From assembly GCF_001659605.2 (NCBI RefSeq), contig NC_035178.2:13462062-13526061 (forward strand): a stretch of DNA of 64,000 nt. The letters are read 5' to 3'. The notes below the pieces were generated by a model, which was given only the letters and a program-made list of their open reading frames with translations, did not search any database and had not been told where the DNA came from. Shown here in pieces: positions 21,688 to 32,309 of this stretch. Source of the DNA: Manihot esculenta. Its lineage: Eukaryota > Streptophyta > Magnoliopsida > Malpighiales > Euphorbiaceae. A program made the translations under genes and the position numbers. Position 1 is the stretch's first letter, and each line of letters starts with the position of its first letter.

Positions 21688-23450
21688 TGATAGATCATAT
21701 TTTAGTCCATATTTTCATGATCTTATTGATGTTTATTTGCACCTATTCTATCTAATTTTGTGGTTTTAATCATGTTTTGCAAATATTAGGTGTGAAGAAA
21801 CAAATTGAAGAAAATGCTCTTAAAAATACCAAAAAGTGCCCAAATTCAGCAACCTTCGGAAGCACTTTCGGAAGCCAAAATCCAGGCACCTTCAGCGGCC
21901 GAAAGAGGACTCCAGAGATGAAAGTCGACTACCTTCGGCGGCACCTTCGGCCGCCGAACCTTGCATCCAGAGCCGAAAGTCCAGCTTCCGAAACTCATTT
22001 TAGGCGGCCGAATCTCCCTCTCAATGCACTCTTTCCTTATTCAAGAAGCCATATCCCAAGTTGCCATATTTGAGGAGCCAAACAAGGGAAGTATTTTGAG
22101 ATCCAAATCTTCAAGATTCACATTCAAATATTGGATTTCAAGATCCAGCTCATTCAAGAAGCCAAATCTTGAAGATCACATGTTTCCCATTTCATGCCAT
22201 GCACATTCAAAATTCAAAATTCAAAAGGAGGCTCCACCTTCCTTATTAGTGCATGGGCAGCATCTTAACTCTTTAGGCAACATCTTGAAGGCCTTGGGCA
22301 GCAATTAAAAAGACCAAAGAGCCCCCACTTGCCTCCATTCACATGCATCTCGTTTTTGCCTTCACCCATGCACAAAGAAGGCACATATGGGACCAAGGGC
22401 ACTTTGGACAGCCTCTAAAAGACTCATGGACTGCCACCAAACCCTAAGGAGCCTCTCAAGATCTATTTAAAGGCTTCAAAAAGACAAGAAGACAGATTTG
22501 GTTCCACCACTTCTCCAAAAATTCGGCAAGCCTCTCCAAGGCTCTCTCTCCACCTTAGTTCTTCATCTTCTTCTTCTTTTCTTTTATTTTCTATTTTGGT
22601 TCAGCCATGAGTGGCTGAAACCCTTCTTCCTAGTTGAAGTTTGGTTGAAACTAAGGTTGTTTAAAGGGTTGTGAGATCTGAACAGAAACTTTTGTCTTTG
22701 ATTTTATTCAATATTCATGCAATTGATGCTTAATTCTACGATTGCTTTGTTGTTTTGATCAAATTGGCCACTTGATTCTTGATTGCAAAGTTAATTGATT
22801 GTTGGATTAGGATATTTGTTAGTCCGTAATTGCTGGAAATATTCTGTCCATAGAACACTTGGTGTAAAAACCCAAGAAATTGTATGATCTAGCAACATCT
22901 CATGTGTTTGAGTAGCTAGGGTTTGGATCTTTCTTGTTCTTCATGCAATTGGCAATTGTTTTGATGCCTTTGGCCCAAGGACGTTCCTTGGAAAGTTTTT
23001 TATTAGTAATTGGTTAGAGGACGTTCCCTAATCAGTTTGTTCATAAGGAAAGACATGGTGGTGAGAAGCGTCTTCCACCACCATAACCAACCTATTGAAT
23101 CAATCAAGATAACCATGTTTCAATGATCAACCCAAACAACCAAAGTGGATCCATATCTTCAACTAGACTTTTCTCATATTGATTTCTTCTTTTATTTTGA
23201 TTACTTGCTGTTTTAATTGCTTTCAATAGTTGTTAATCAAATCATCTCAAAACCCCCCTTTTTACTTTCCTTGCACTTGTTTCTATTTCTCTTTGATTAC
23301 TTGCTTCCACTTGTGCTTTTAATTAGTTCTATTGGTCTTGATTGAGATAAATAAATAGGTAATCAATTCTCTGTGGATACGATCCTTCACCACTATCTGC
23401 AGTTGTAAATTATAGGTAACCAAGAAGCTTATTTTTTACCGGCTTCGACA
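21688..23450 (+). mobile_element. LTR-like unit, probable solo LTR, left
   Basis: 1763 bp starting TGATAGATCATATTTTAG and ending CCGGCTTCGACA (TG...CA). It is related to 23940-25831 in reverse orientation: shared blocks include GACGTTCC, CACCACCAT, CTCTGTGGAT and ACCGGCTTCGACAACC. It has no coding capacity. It interrupts the aORF of element E, because both neighbouring segments read as aORF. No 5-bp duplication found (gtggg versus accgc), so the borders or the solo-LTR idea need care. Confidence 0.55.
21840..22015 (+). repeat. TTCGGCGGCCGAA-type palindrome module inside the left LTR-like unit
   Basis: Contains ACCTTCGGCGGCACCTTCGG, CCGCCGAACC, CAGCGGCCGAAAG and TCCAGAGATGAAAGTC. This is the same word order as the Tekay LTR modules (for example 11220-11460), although the host repeat is otherwise unrelated. 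The right LTR-like unit lacks it. Confidence 0.75.
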
Positions 23451-23939
23451 ACCGCACCTGTCAGTAGGCTCCACCCCCAGCATCTCCACCACGATGTCCA
23501 TAGTCTTCCTAGTCTTAAAAGGCTCAACGGATACCCAGACAACATCCTGATTGAGAGGGAAGTTCTAGGTGTTGAGATTTTATCCATAGGAATGATGGAA
23601 GCTTCAAAAAAATTAAAAAACAAGTAAAAAACATAGAATGATAAAGACAGTGAAAGGAAAACAACAAAAGGAATGATCGGTATTAGCAGAATAACAATCC
23701 TCCCCCAGAAAAATATCCAAAAGCTTAAAGCATCATATTTGAAAGGCAAAGAAGTTATCCACAATTGTTCCCATTCGGAGAGAAAAGGAAAAGAATTGCA
23801 AAAGGTGTCAATGACTCCCCCGCCTATTTTTAAACCCTAGCCAAAACTCCCCTTGGCCCCAACTGTGGCAAAATGCTACATAAGTGTTTGATGGAGTCTT
23901 TATGATCGGTGAAAATGGCCAAGCCATTTGACTCGTGGT
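23451..23939 (-). pseudogene. element E aORF, middle part with intron end
   Basis: This island between the two LTR-like units continues the aORF. On - it ends an AT-rich stretch in TTTTTTTGAAG and then reads ATGGATAAAATC, matching the place in element F where TTTTTTGCAG precedes ATGGACCAAATT. So an intron acceptor (here AAG, probably decayed from CAG) and the start of the following exon seem to be preserved. Frames upstream are broken. Confidence 0.5.
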
Positions 23940-25831
23940 TGTCGAAGCCGGTCAAAAATAACCTTTCTATTTATCAACAATTTTACAACTGTAGATAGTG
24001 GTGAAATGATCCAATCCACAGAGAATTGAAAACTTACCTATTTTCCTTATCAGGACCAAGAGAATAAACTGAAACAAAAATAAATTGAAAGCAAAGTAAA
24101 CTGAAACGAGATAAACTGAAAGCGAGATAAACTGAAAGCGGAATAAACTGAAAGCAAGATAAACTGAAAGCGAGATAAACTGAAAGCGAAATAAACGGAA
24201 AACAAAATAAACTGAAAATGAATTAAACTGAAAATGAGATAAACTGAAAGCGAAATAAAAATAAATTGCAGTAAAAGTAAAATGGGGGGTTTGAGATTGA
24301 TTTGATTAACAAACTACTGAAAGCAATTAAATAAAGCGAATAATAAAATAAAAGAGAAATAAATAATAAGAAAGCTCTAGTTGAAGAATTGGATCCACTT
24401 CAGTTGTTGGGATTGATCATTGACACTTAGTTTCTTTTGATTGATTCAATAGATTAGTTATGGAGATGGAAGACGCTTCTCACCACCATGTCTCTCCTTA
24501 TGATTAAACCAATTAGGGAACGTCCTCTAATTAATTACTAATTAACAAATTGCCAAGGAACGTCCTTGGGCCTTAGGCATCAAACAATTATTAATTGTAT
24601 GAAGAAAGAGAGAGATTCAATCCTAACTACTCAAACGCATGAGATGTTGCTAGATCATACAATTTCCTTGGTTTTTACCAAGTGTTCTTATGTTTGAATA
24701 ATCCAAGCAATTACGGACTTAAATCACCCAAACTAACTTATTATTACCTTGCAATCAAGAATCAATTGGCCATATTGATCAAAACAACAAAGTAACAGTG
24801 GAATTAAGCATGAGATTGTATGAATATTGAATAATAAAAGATAAACAATGTTTGATCAAGTCTCCCAATCCATAAAACAACTAAAGCATCACCTAATCTT
24901 CAACTAGAATAAAGGATTTCAGCCTCTCATGGCTGAAACAAAAATTAAAAATAAAAGAAAAGAAGAAAGGTAGAAGAAGAGATGTGAATCCCGTAGGTGC
25001 CTCCAAGGGGGCTTCAAAGAGCATGGGGAGGCTCCTTATGTGTCTTTTTATACTTGAAAAGTGTTGCCCTAGATGATACTTGCTTCCTAATTAGTGAAGA
25101 GGCTGCCTAAGGTGTCAAAAGGCTGCCCAAAAGACTTCCAGAGGCTACCCAAAATGCTCTTGGTCCAAGATGTGTCATCCATGCACATGTGAGAAGGGAA
25201 AAACGTGGGGCATGTGTTCAAGTGCAAGGAGTGGGGCCTTTGGTCTTTGCTTGCTGCCCAAGTGTCTTCAAGATGCTGTCCAAGGTGCCCAAGACTTGCC
25301 TTCACACTCTCCTTGCCGCCCATGCACTAATAAGGAAGGTGGAGCCTCCTTTGCAATTTGAATTTTGAATGTGCAAGGCATGAGATGGCAAGCATGTGAT
25401 CTTTGGATTTAGCTTCCTTAATAAGCTAGATTTTGAAATTGAAAATTTGAATATGAATCTTGAAGATTTGAATTTCAAAATACTTTCCTTATTTGGCTCT
25501 TCATTTATGGCAACTTGAGACTTGGCTTCTTGAATAAGGAAAAGGCTACTTGGAGATTTGAAATTTGAATTTCAAATTGCTTTGGCTGAATGTTCTTTCC
25601 TTCTTTGCCACTTTCCTTATTTAGAACTTTCCTTATTTAGCTTGACTTGATTTCAACTTGGCAGGCTTGCACTCTTTTGCTCCAATTAAGGCAGTTTTAG
25701 GGGGATTTTCTCCAAAATGTCCTTTTACACCATTTTCTGCAAAATAATATCAAAAGCACTAAATTAAGCAGAAATCATGTAAATAATCATTAATAATATT
25801 AAGATAAAATGGACTAATTTATGTTCTATCA
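23940..25831 (-). mobile_element. LTR-like unit, probable solo LTR, right (inverted)
   Basis: 1892 bp. Reverse complement starts TGATAGAACATAAATTAG and ends ACCGGCTTCGACA. It is related to 21688-23450 but clearly diverged. Near 24070-24250 it carries a short simple array, ATAAACTGAAAGCGAG. No TSD found. It interrupts the N-terminal part of the element E aORF. Confidence 0.55.
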
Positions 25832-26266
25832 CCATATCTACCGTAAAAACTTAAGAAACCATTATTTGCCTTTAAAATTTAAAAAAAAGGCTTAAAACAG
25901 ACTTAAATGAGCAAAGCCCTAACCCCAGCACATTGCCTCGAAGGCGCTCATGAATAGAATGAAATTTAGGGTCGACATTTAAGGCATGACCTGGAAAAAC
26001 CTAAAAACGAAGTGAATGAAACCAAAAAAGGGGAAGGAAAGGCCATAGTCAATTTGTTTCAAATAAAAGACAAGCTTCCTCCCAAACTGGGCATCCACTA
26101 GGTCAGGAGCGGGAGAGAAGGAGAATAAGGCGATTCGTTCATTGGAATTTAGAGCTCGAATGTAATGGTTCTCTATAGAAAGAAAATCTCAGGGAAAGAT
26201 TTCCAAAAGAGAAGGAGTAACCCTAGAAACCACATTCTCGACTCGAGAATACTGCAGAGGAGCCAT
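25832..26266 (-). pseudogene. element E aORF, N-terminal domain (PF04195-like)
   Basis: On -, ATG at 26266 opens MAPLQYSRVENVVSRVTPSL. After one stop it continues NERIALFSFSPAPDLVDAQF and VFYLKQIDYGLSFPF. The last block matches VFFVKQRDFSLTFPF of the element F aORF, and both match my knowledge of the plant family 'putative gypsy type transposon' (PF04195). A stop follows the starting region (FP-stop), another comes near 25990, and the 23940-25831 insertion then interrupts it. Its role is unknown. Confidence 0.65.
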
Positions 26267-26390
26267 CGGAGAATAGTTGCATACCTTTAACTCAAAAAGC
26301 TTGGAAGAAAAAGAAAGAGATGAAGGTGACCCTAGAATAGTGAGTAAGCACCACAAAAGCAGCAAAAGTAGGAAAGTAAAGGTGAAGCCC

Positions 26391-26400
26391 TATATTTATA
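26391..26400 (-). promoter_or_regulatory. candidate TATA box for the antisense aORF of element E
   Basis: The complement reads TATAAATATA, about 125 bp upstream of the aORF ATG at 26266 and on its strand. This suggests the aORF had its own promoter, opposite to the LTR promoter. Confidence 0.5.
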
Positions 26401-26626
26401 CCTGAAATTAGGCAATAATGAGTATTTAAAGCACCGCATTTTTGTAACCCAAATGATGATAGCCGTCAAAACATATCTGGAATGTTGTGCGCACATGCCA
26501 TGCGTACTTATGATGACTCATCGTAACTAGAAGAAAATTAATGGGCTCACATTTGGCAGTAAGAAGCTGGAAATAATTTACTTCTCCAACCGCCATAAAT
26601 AACCCTCAAAGAAGCGAAAGGGCATA

Positions 26627-27582
26627 TGATAAAGTATAAAAAATAGGACTCCTTGAGATCACGACATGTGCCCACGATCCGACTAGGTCTAAGGAACTGA
26701 AGAGGATTGACCTCAGCAAAGGCCGAGTAGGATGAGCACGGTTTGATGAAATCTGAGGATAAATACAAACCTTCAGCAAAACACTCTTGACCCTACCAAA
26801 GCCAAGAGCAGACAGGCAAATCTCTTCAAATGTCGTACTATAATAAGGCATTGAATGCAAGCGCAGACGCCATCAGTGATCCGAAGGAACTTGCCTCTAT
26901 ATAGGTCAGGTGAGCCGAAAATGACCTGATGAAACCAAGATAAGATGTCGACCTCCAACATGATGGTCAGTCCTTCTAACCCCCTCCGAAGTCTTTAATG
27001 CGGATGTTGTACATCCGATTGATGTGACACAAAATGAGTGGATAGATATGGGTTAACTGGCACCACATTTATAAGCCGCCTGACTCACCTGCCAAAGGGT
27101 GTCCACGTTCAATCGATAGGACTTAGCGTTGGAGGTTGTCAGAATGATTAGGGTATATATACCCCAGAACCAACCCAAAATGGAGTCTCTAGCTCTAAGG
27201 GATCGACTCTTTCTCTTTCTCTCTCTCACTCATAAAGGAACTCTTAGACTCTCCTCCTCTCACTCTCATACATACCCTCTGGAAATTCCTTTTAAATGCT
27301 CCTTTATTATTTATCTTCTCTTTGTATGAATGCATCTCTAAAATGATTATAGATCTAACTTGGACATCGAAAGGTCTCCACCAGGGCATCCTCGGTAGAC
27401 CCTGACCATCCTCTTATATTCTGCAGGTCCCCTTTCTCAAGTTCGAGTATAGAGGGATCTATATGAAATCTCTAAAGTATTTACCCCTCATTAAACTAAT
27501 CACGGATCAATGATTAACCAATCGAATCGAGCCACTATCCAGATGTCTGCATCTAACCAACCCATTGGATCTCAGTTTATTA
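26627..27582 (+). repeat. element E 3' LTR
   Basis: 956 bp, diverged direct repeat of 7033-8022; starts TGATAAAGTATAAAAAATAG and ends CTCAGTTTATTA (terminal CA decayed to TA). Confidence 0.8.
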
Positions 27583-28323
27583 AGTGGAATTTTTATTAAG
27601 TTTAGAATTGAAGAAAACAACATTATAAATAAAGCATTACCAGAGATTATTAGGCTTTAGCCTATGGATGGAGAAAAGGAATCCAGCAACAAAGATCAGT
27701 TCACATTTAGAAGGCTACTACTCATGTAGTGAAAAAAACTCTAGTGTATATTTGTTAGAAAAATTTACTATTTAATACTATCAAGAAAATATGGTATCAG
27801 CCATAGATTTTTCGTCAATAAAAATTAAATTTTTATCGATAATTTTTTAGTGACAAATTATTGACTGTTGTAATTCCATTGTTGTTGACCTTGTTCCTAG
27901 CCTTTATAACAGATTTTATAAGTCGTCACTAAATTTAACAATAGATTACTCACGGAAAATTTAACGTCACTAATGACAATTATGTCTGTCGCAAATTTTC
28001 AATGATAACTTTTTCTAATTGTAAACATTTCATTTAATCTGTTACAAACCTGCCACAAATCTATTACATCAACTACCATAACAATTCACTAATTGTATTT
28101 TAGTCCATTTTGTTATTCCTATAAAACTTTTAAGAAAATCGATAAAAAAAAAGTACAATAAATCAATTACGATATTATACATCTAAAATGCATTCATTAG
28201 TAAAGTTAAAATATTCCATACAAATTCACTAAAAAAAGTCTATATAAGTGCTTAAGCTTATAAAATGTACTTTCATTCACAAATAATTACTGTACTAAAT
28301 TCAAAAACAAAAAACAAAATCAA

Positions 28324-28435
28324 GCATTTGGATTATTTTGCGTTGATATAGAGTTTGATATGGTTGGCCGTGAAGTTGTGCATTTAGATTATTTTGTGTT
28401 GATCTAGAGTTTGATGTAGTTGGCCGTGAAGTTGT
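28324..28435. repeat. 56-bp tandem duplication
   Basis: 28324-28379 and 28380-28435 are two adjacent copies of GCATTTGGATTATTTTG...GTGAAGTTGT with five or six substitutions. Confidence 0.85.
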
Positions 28436-28439
28436 TGGA

Positions 28440-28720
28440 TACTAACTTCCAAATGTGGACATGAACTCTTTTAGCACCTCTTCTAGTATTTGACCCCTCG
28501 TTCTGGATTGATTTTCATCTATAATTTCAGAAGATGGTCAGAATAATGAGATTTTGTAATGTCAGAATCTCCAAAACTATATACCCTTCCCTTACTAAGA
28601 CCACCAGAAACTTCAATCCATTCATCTCATCAAATGAAGGTTAGAGATTCAGGAATAGAACTATATTTTTCTATAATTGCACTTGAGTAAGCTTCCTAAA
28701 TAGATATATCAAATAATATT
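28440..28720 (-). pseudogene. plant transposase (PF03004-like) fragment
   Basis: On - one frame reads EAYSSAIIEKYSSIPESL, then DEWIEVSGGLSKGRVYSFGD. The block GGxxKGRVYxFG is typical of the short conserved region in CACTA-associated plant transposase fragments (Transposase_24). It is frame-broken and short. Assignment by motif only. Confidence 0.4.
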
Positions 28721-29732
28721 TTATAAACAAACACATTTAGTAAAGTAATAAAATAAAATACAACTAGAATGAATACTTAAAAATTACCTCACATTAACCC
28801 GTTATGATTTGTTATCAATGAATATCACATCAATACCTTTTTCAGTGTGAGTTGCTCGAAACATTTCAACTTAGGTCGGTCTACTTAACTTCTTTGTCTA
28901 TAAATGTTTTTAAAAAAATATTAAATAATTAAGAAAATAAGTATAAGGATTAGCTGGTCTGAGTTCAATTTTAATTATAAAGGCCTGTGACACGAAATTC
29001 AAGTAAGGAGAGGCAAGCATGCATTTAGAAATAAACTATATAAACATGATCGAGATTGCACAAATATCTTTAATTATTTTCAATTTTTTATTTTTTTTAA
29101 TTTAATCGACTAATTTTTGTTATAACCTTAATTAAATATTTCCAACCTACATATTAAGAAGGCTTTGCTAGCATATGGTCTTTATAATTTGATCCTTTGC
29201 TTTTCCTAAATTTGTTGGGCCTGCTTCCTTTTTAATTTCTTTTTTTCTTAATTTTCTAGTTTGAGTTTGAATAATGGAAATGGTCCCTGATTCTTACGTC
29301 AATTAGGAAAGATTCACAAGATATGCAATGGGCTGGCCTGGCATGGATGTGCAAAATTTATATTTGAAAGTGGTCCTATGCTGGTTCTTAATAATAAGAG
29401 CTTGCATTCCTTTCAGATTTCCTAATCCTTATGTTCTGTGGCACACAACTTCTCACCAATTATGAACATTTCCGACATATCCCATCTGCATTTGCTTACA
29501 TTTTCAATGCTTTCAGATTCTGTTAGAACCCATTTTGTTCTTTAGGCACACCCCCCTTGAATTCCCAATTCAGAAAGTGAAATCTAGGTTTTCTATACAT
29601 ACAAATTATACAGTAAAGATTGGAAAACATGCAGGATTTTTATCCATGTAAGAATTTATTTATTTGGAATCCATGTAATTGTAATAGAATTCAATTAAAC
29701 TATTTTATATTAGATACATTAGTAATAAATTT

Positions 29733-29989
29733 TGATGATCTGAGATTCAGAAAATAGGGTTTTTGAACTTAGGAAGACTTAGACCTAGAGGAGAGTATCT
29801 CCCCCTTTTTTTTGTTTCCTCCGTCTGCTAATGACGTATAACAGACTGGCTATCACTGGGCCACCTGTCCCTACCACGTTGATACGGACGTACGAGGAAA
29901 TCATATCTCTGTTCCATGCGTAACGGCCCCTGATTCTCCCCGGGCACGCATGCGGATGGTCCCACAAGACGAATGGGCTGAACTCCTTC
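29733..29989 (-). repeat. element F 3' LTR, first part
   Basis: Starts TGATGATCTGAGATTCAG like 56843. Interrupted after CTCCTTC by Tekay B, resuming at 39808. Confidence 0.9.
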
Positions 29990-30611
29990 TGTAACGACCC
30001 GAAAATCGGACCGCTACCGGCGCTAGGATCCGGGTCGACTTAAGGCCGCCGGGACCCGTAGCAAGCCTAACATAAAACCTGTAAACCTGTATAATCCCAT
30101 ACATGGTCAACAACATGCCTAAAAATTAAAACTTTTCTTTCCATTGAACATCAACCAAACTCAACCTGTGCATAACATTAACATAACTTTGATCCCTCTG
30201 TGGGATCTCATCTGTGCCCTCAAAGGGTAACATAACCTGTGTTGAGCTGGTTTACATAAACATCATCAAAATCTCTAAGATCATGTATAAAAAGGGATAC
30301 AACATTCTATGGTCAAGCACACACTATCATCCATAAAACTCATTACATAACTATACTGTACTTTTACATTACAATTTGATCATGTCCATTTCTATCTATT
30401 ACATAAGCATGACTTCTTCACTCTATCCGAACTCCCGCACTATATCCTGTACCTGTAAGCCTGGGGGAAAAGGGAGAGGGGTGAGCTAAAAGCCCAGTGA
30501 GTAGAGCTAGTAAAAACACATTAACACTATGCTCAAATGAAATGCATCATAACACAGACAATTCACATAAGGGTTGGGTGAACTTGTCACCAATTAGTCC
30601 AAGCTAACATA

Positions 30612-30790
30612 GTGCCAGGCCGTAGCATGGGGTCCTGGTCTTCCTGTCATACATACATTACTTACCATTTTCCCAGGGCCTCCTCTAGGCTCCTGGTCTT
30701 CGAGTCCACAATCGTGCCAGGCCGTAGAATGGGGTCCTGGTCTTTCATTTCCGTGCCAGGCCGTAGAATGGGGTCCTGGTCTTCCTGTCA
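30612..30790 (+). repeat. GTGCCAGGCCGTAGAATGGG repeat in Tekay B LTR (3 copies)
   Basis: Copies of about 31 bp start at about 30611, 30714 and 30752 and are identical in the partner LTR. The same relative place in A, C and D holds a different short tandem repeat. Confidence 0.8.
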
Positions 30791-31141
30791 TGGACTAACT
30801 GGGTCATCCAACATTCACCCACATCAACAATAATCAATGCAATGCGGCATATTCGTGAACACTAATGCAATCATCCTATTACATAATCATGATGCATGAA
30901 ACATGATAAAACATTTAATTTAAAAGATTGAGTTTAGTTCCACTCACCTCTGGCTGACTCTGACAACACCGAAGCAGCTGAACTCACTGCTGGGGTCCTC
31001 GGTTCCTCGGGTCCGAACCTACACAGGTGGACTCAAATGAGGGACCAAACATACCTGAACATAACTCTAAAATATTCCCCAAAAACCCCCTAAAACATCA
31101 TGAAAACATCACAGAAAATATGCATGAAATGGCTGAACAGG

Positions 31142-31340
31142 GCACTTTCGGCGGCACCTTCGGCGGCCGAAAGTCCTGGACAGAGACGAAACTCAGGTAG
31201 GTTCGGCGGCACCTTCGGCGGCCGAAAGTGCCAGACAGAGACGAAAGTCTCTTTTCGGGGGCAACTTCGGCAGCCGAAAGGCTTGCCTCCCCAGCCATGT
31301 TCGGCGGCCGAAAGTACCTTCGGCTGCCGAACCTGGTTTC
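31142..31340 (+). repeat. ~55-bp palindrome-bearing tandem units, transcribed side of Tekay B LTR
   Basis: Three units of TTCGGCGGCACCTTCGGCGG + CCGAAAGT + CAGAGACGAAA type at about 31146, 31201 and 31254, then two more palindromes to 31340. They lie about 500-700 bp downstream of the TATA box in element sense. Confidence 0.85.
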
Positions 31341-31849
31341 TGCCAAAGGGCAGAAACTTGGTTCCCTTTGCACATTTCGCCTCCAAACCTTCCAAACATG
31401 CATATTTTTCAACCAAAGCATGCATACAAGTTCCTAGGGGCCTCAAACATACATATACCCCATCTACAACACTTCAAACATACTCAAACAACACACATTG
31501 TTCAAAACATCAATATATACCCATAACTCAACATATACCCTAGCATGCATTTCTACCCTTAGATCTTGCATAAAACTTATTTAAAACTCATAAGGAGCTT
31601 AAGATCGGCTCTTACCTCTTGAAGATCGAGAGGAAGACGACCTAAACTTGGAGATCCACGGAAATGAGCTCCTGAGTTCCCAAAGCTCCAAAACTTGTTT
31701 CAAAAGCTTAAATCTTCAAAACCAAGTGAAAACAAGTGAGAATATTGAAAGATTTAGAGGAAGAACATTGAAAATGGGTGAGGGACGGCGGGAAGCTCAC
31801 CTTGGCCGAAAATGGGGAAAAAGCTCGCCCGTTTTCGGCTAAGGGACCC

Positions 31850-31856
31850 TTTTATA
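31850..31856 (-). promoter_or_regulatory. Tekay B LTR TATA box
   Basis: Complement reads CTATAAAAGGG, at the same place in the partner LTR (39439-39445) and in A (11986, 19388) and C (43312, 50912). It marks the start of the transcribed part; transcription runs toward lower coordinates. Confidence 0.75.
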
Positions 31857-31874
31857 GTGGCTGGCCAGACCACG

Positions 31875-32036
31875 TTCGGGGGCCGAATGTGCCTCCGCAT
31901 CCATGCAAATGTTCGGCGGCCGAACTTGCCTTTCGGCAGCCGAACCTTTACTTCCCTCACTCATGCTTTCGGGGGCCTAACGTGCCTCCAAAACGCATGC
32001 ATGTTCGGCGGCCGAACTTGACTTTCGGCGGCCGAA
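31875..32036 (-). promoter_or_regulatory. U3 palindrome cluster upstream of the Tekay B TATA box
   Basis: Five near-perfect palindromes TTCGG(C/G)(G/A)GCCGAA at 31875, 31912, 31932, 32004 and 32024. The first ends 19 bp from the TATA box. Those with TTCGGCGGCCGAA contain GCCGCC on the - strand, the core of the GCC box bound by ERF-type AP2 proteins. Regulatory role is inferred from position and motif. Confidence 0.55.
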
Positions 32037-32213
32037 CCTGGGTTTTCCTCCAAAGACTTTTCTTGTAAAAACTCATTTAATTTCATACTTAAAATCATAA
32101 AACACCTTAAAACATTTTTATAAAACATGATGCTACCCTTCTAGAGGTCTCCGACATCCGAGATTCCACCGGACGATAGGAATCCCGATACCGGAGTCTA
32201 GCCGGGTATTACA

Positions 32214-32250
32214 TTCTCCCCCCCTTAAGAACATTCGTCCCCGAATGTTC
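32214..32250 (-). other. Tekay B polypurine tract and adjacent hairpin
   Basis: AAGGGGGGGAGAA touches the 3' LTR; GAACATTCG/CGAATGTTC (32229-32250) form a 9-bp stem with 4-nt loop beside it. Confidence 0.85.
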
Positions 32251-32309
32251 CTCAACTAGCACATGCATAGCAATCAACATAACATACATACAACACATAA
32301 AGACTAACC

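Larger units (their letters stand above)
7033..27582 (+). mobile_element. element E: Tat-like Ty3/gypsy retrotransposon without gag-pol
   Basis: Two diverged direct repeats (7033-8022 and 26627-27582) bound this element. The left one is followed two bases later by a TGGCACTGTCTGTGG primer-binding motif of Tat type, which sets the orientation as +. The internal region holds a short leader, a purine-rich tandem array and an antisense aORF on - . No gag, protease, RT or integrase is present. It carries three insertions: Tekay A (10098-19661) and LTR-like units 21688-23450 and 23940-25831. Without these it is about 7.3 kb. No convincing TSD: taggg on the left versus agtgg on the right. LTR divergence looks above 10 percent, so it is old. 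Confidence 0.75.
27700..28900 (-). mobile_element. CACTA-like DNA transposon remnant
   Basis: Region 27790-28030 is full of short GTGAC/GTCAC words in both orientations (TTTTAGTGACAAATTATTGAC, AACGTCACTAATGACAA), which resemble CACTA subterminal repeats. A transposase-like fragment on - follows at about 28440-28720. No clear CACTA termini or 3-bp TSD were found, so this is tentative. Confidence 0.4.
27583..29732. other. AT-rich spacer between elements E and F
   Basis: About 2.1 kb. It holds a probable CACTA-like remnant (about 27700-28900) and a small tandem duplication. The rest (28900-29732) is AT-rich without recognisable content. Confidence 0.5.
29990..32213 (-). repeat. Tekay B 3' LTR
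   Basis: 2224 bp, TGTAATAC...GGGTCGTTACA in element sense. Contains a TATA box, palindrome clusters on both sides of it and three copies of a GTGCCAGGCCGTAGAATGGG tandem unit (30612-30790). Confidence 0.95.

Noticed and set aside
21688..25831. A single transposon with 1.8-kb terminal inverted repeats
   Set aside because: The central 23451-23939 segment reads as part of the element E aORF, so two separate insertions explain it better.
31142..31340. Regularly spaced palindromic repeats resembling a CRISPR array
   Set aside because: Units are tandem, the 'spacers' are conserved (CAGAGACGAAA), and the context is a plant LTR.
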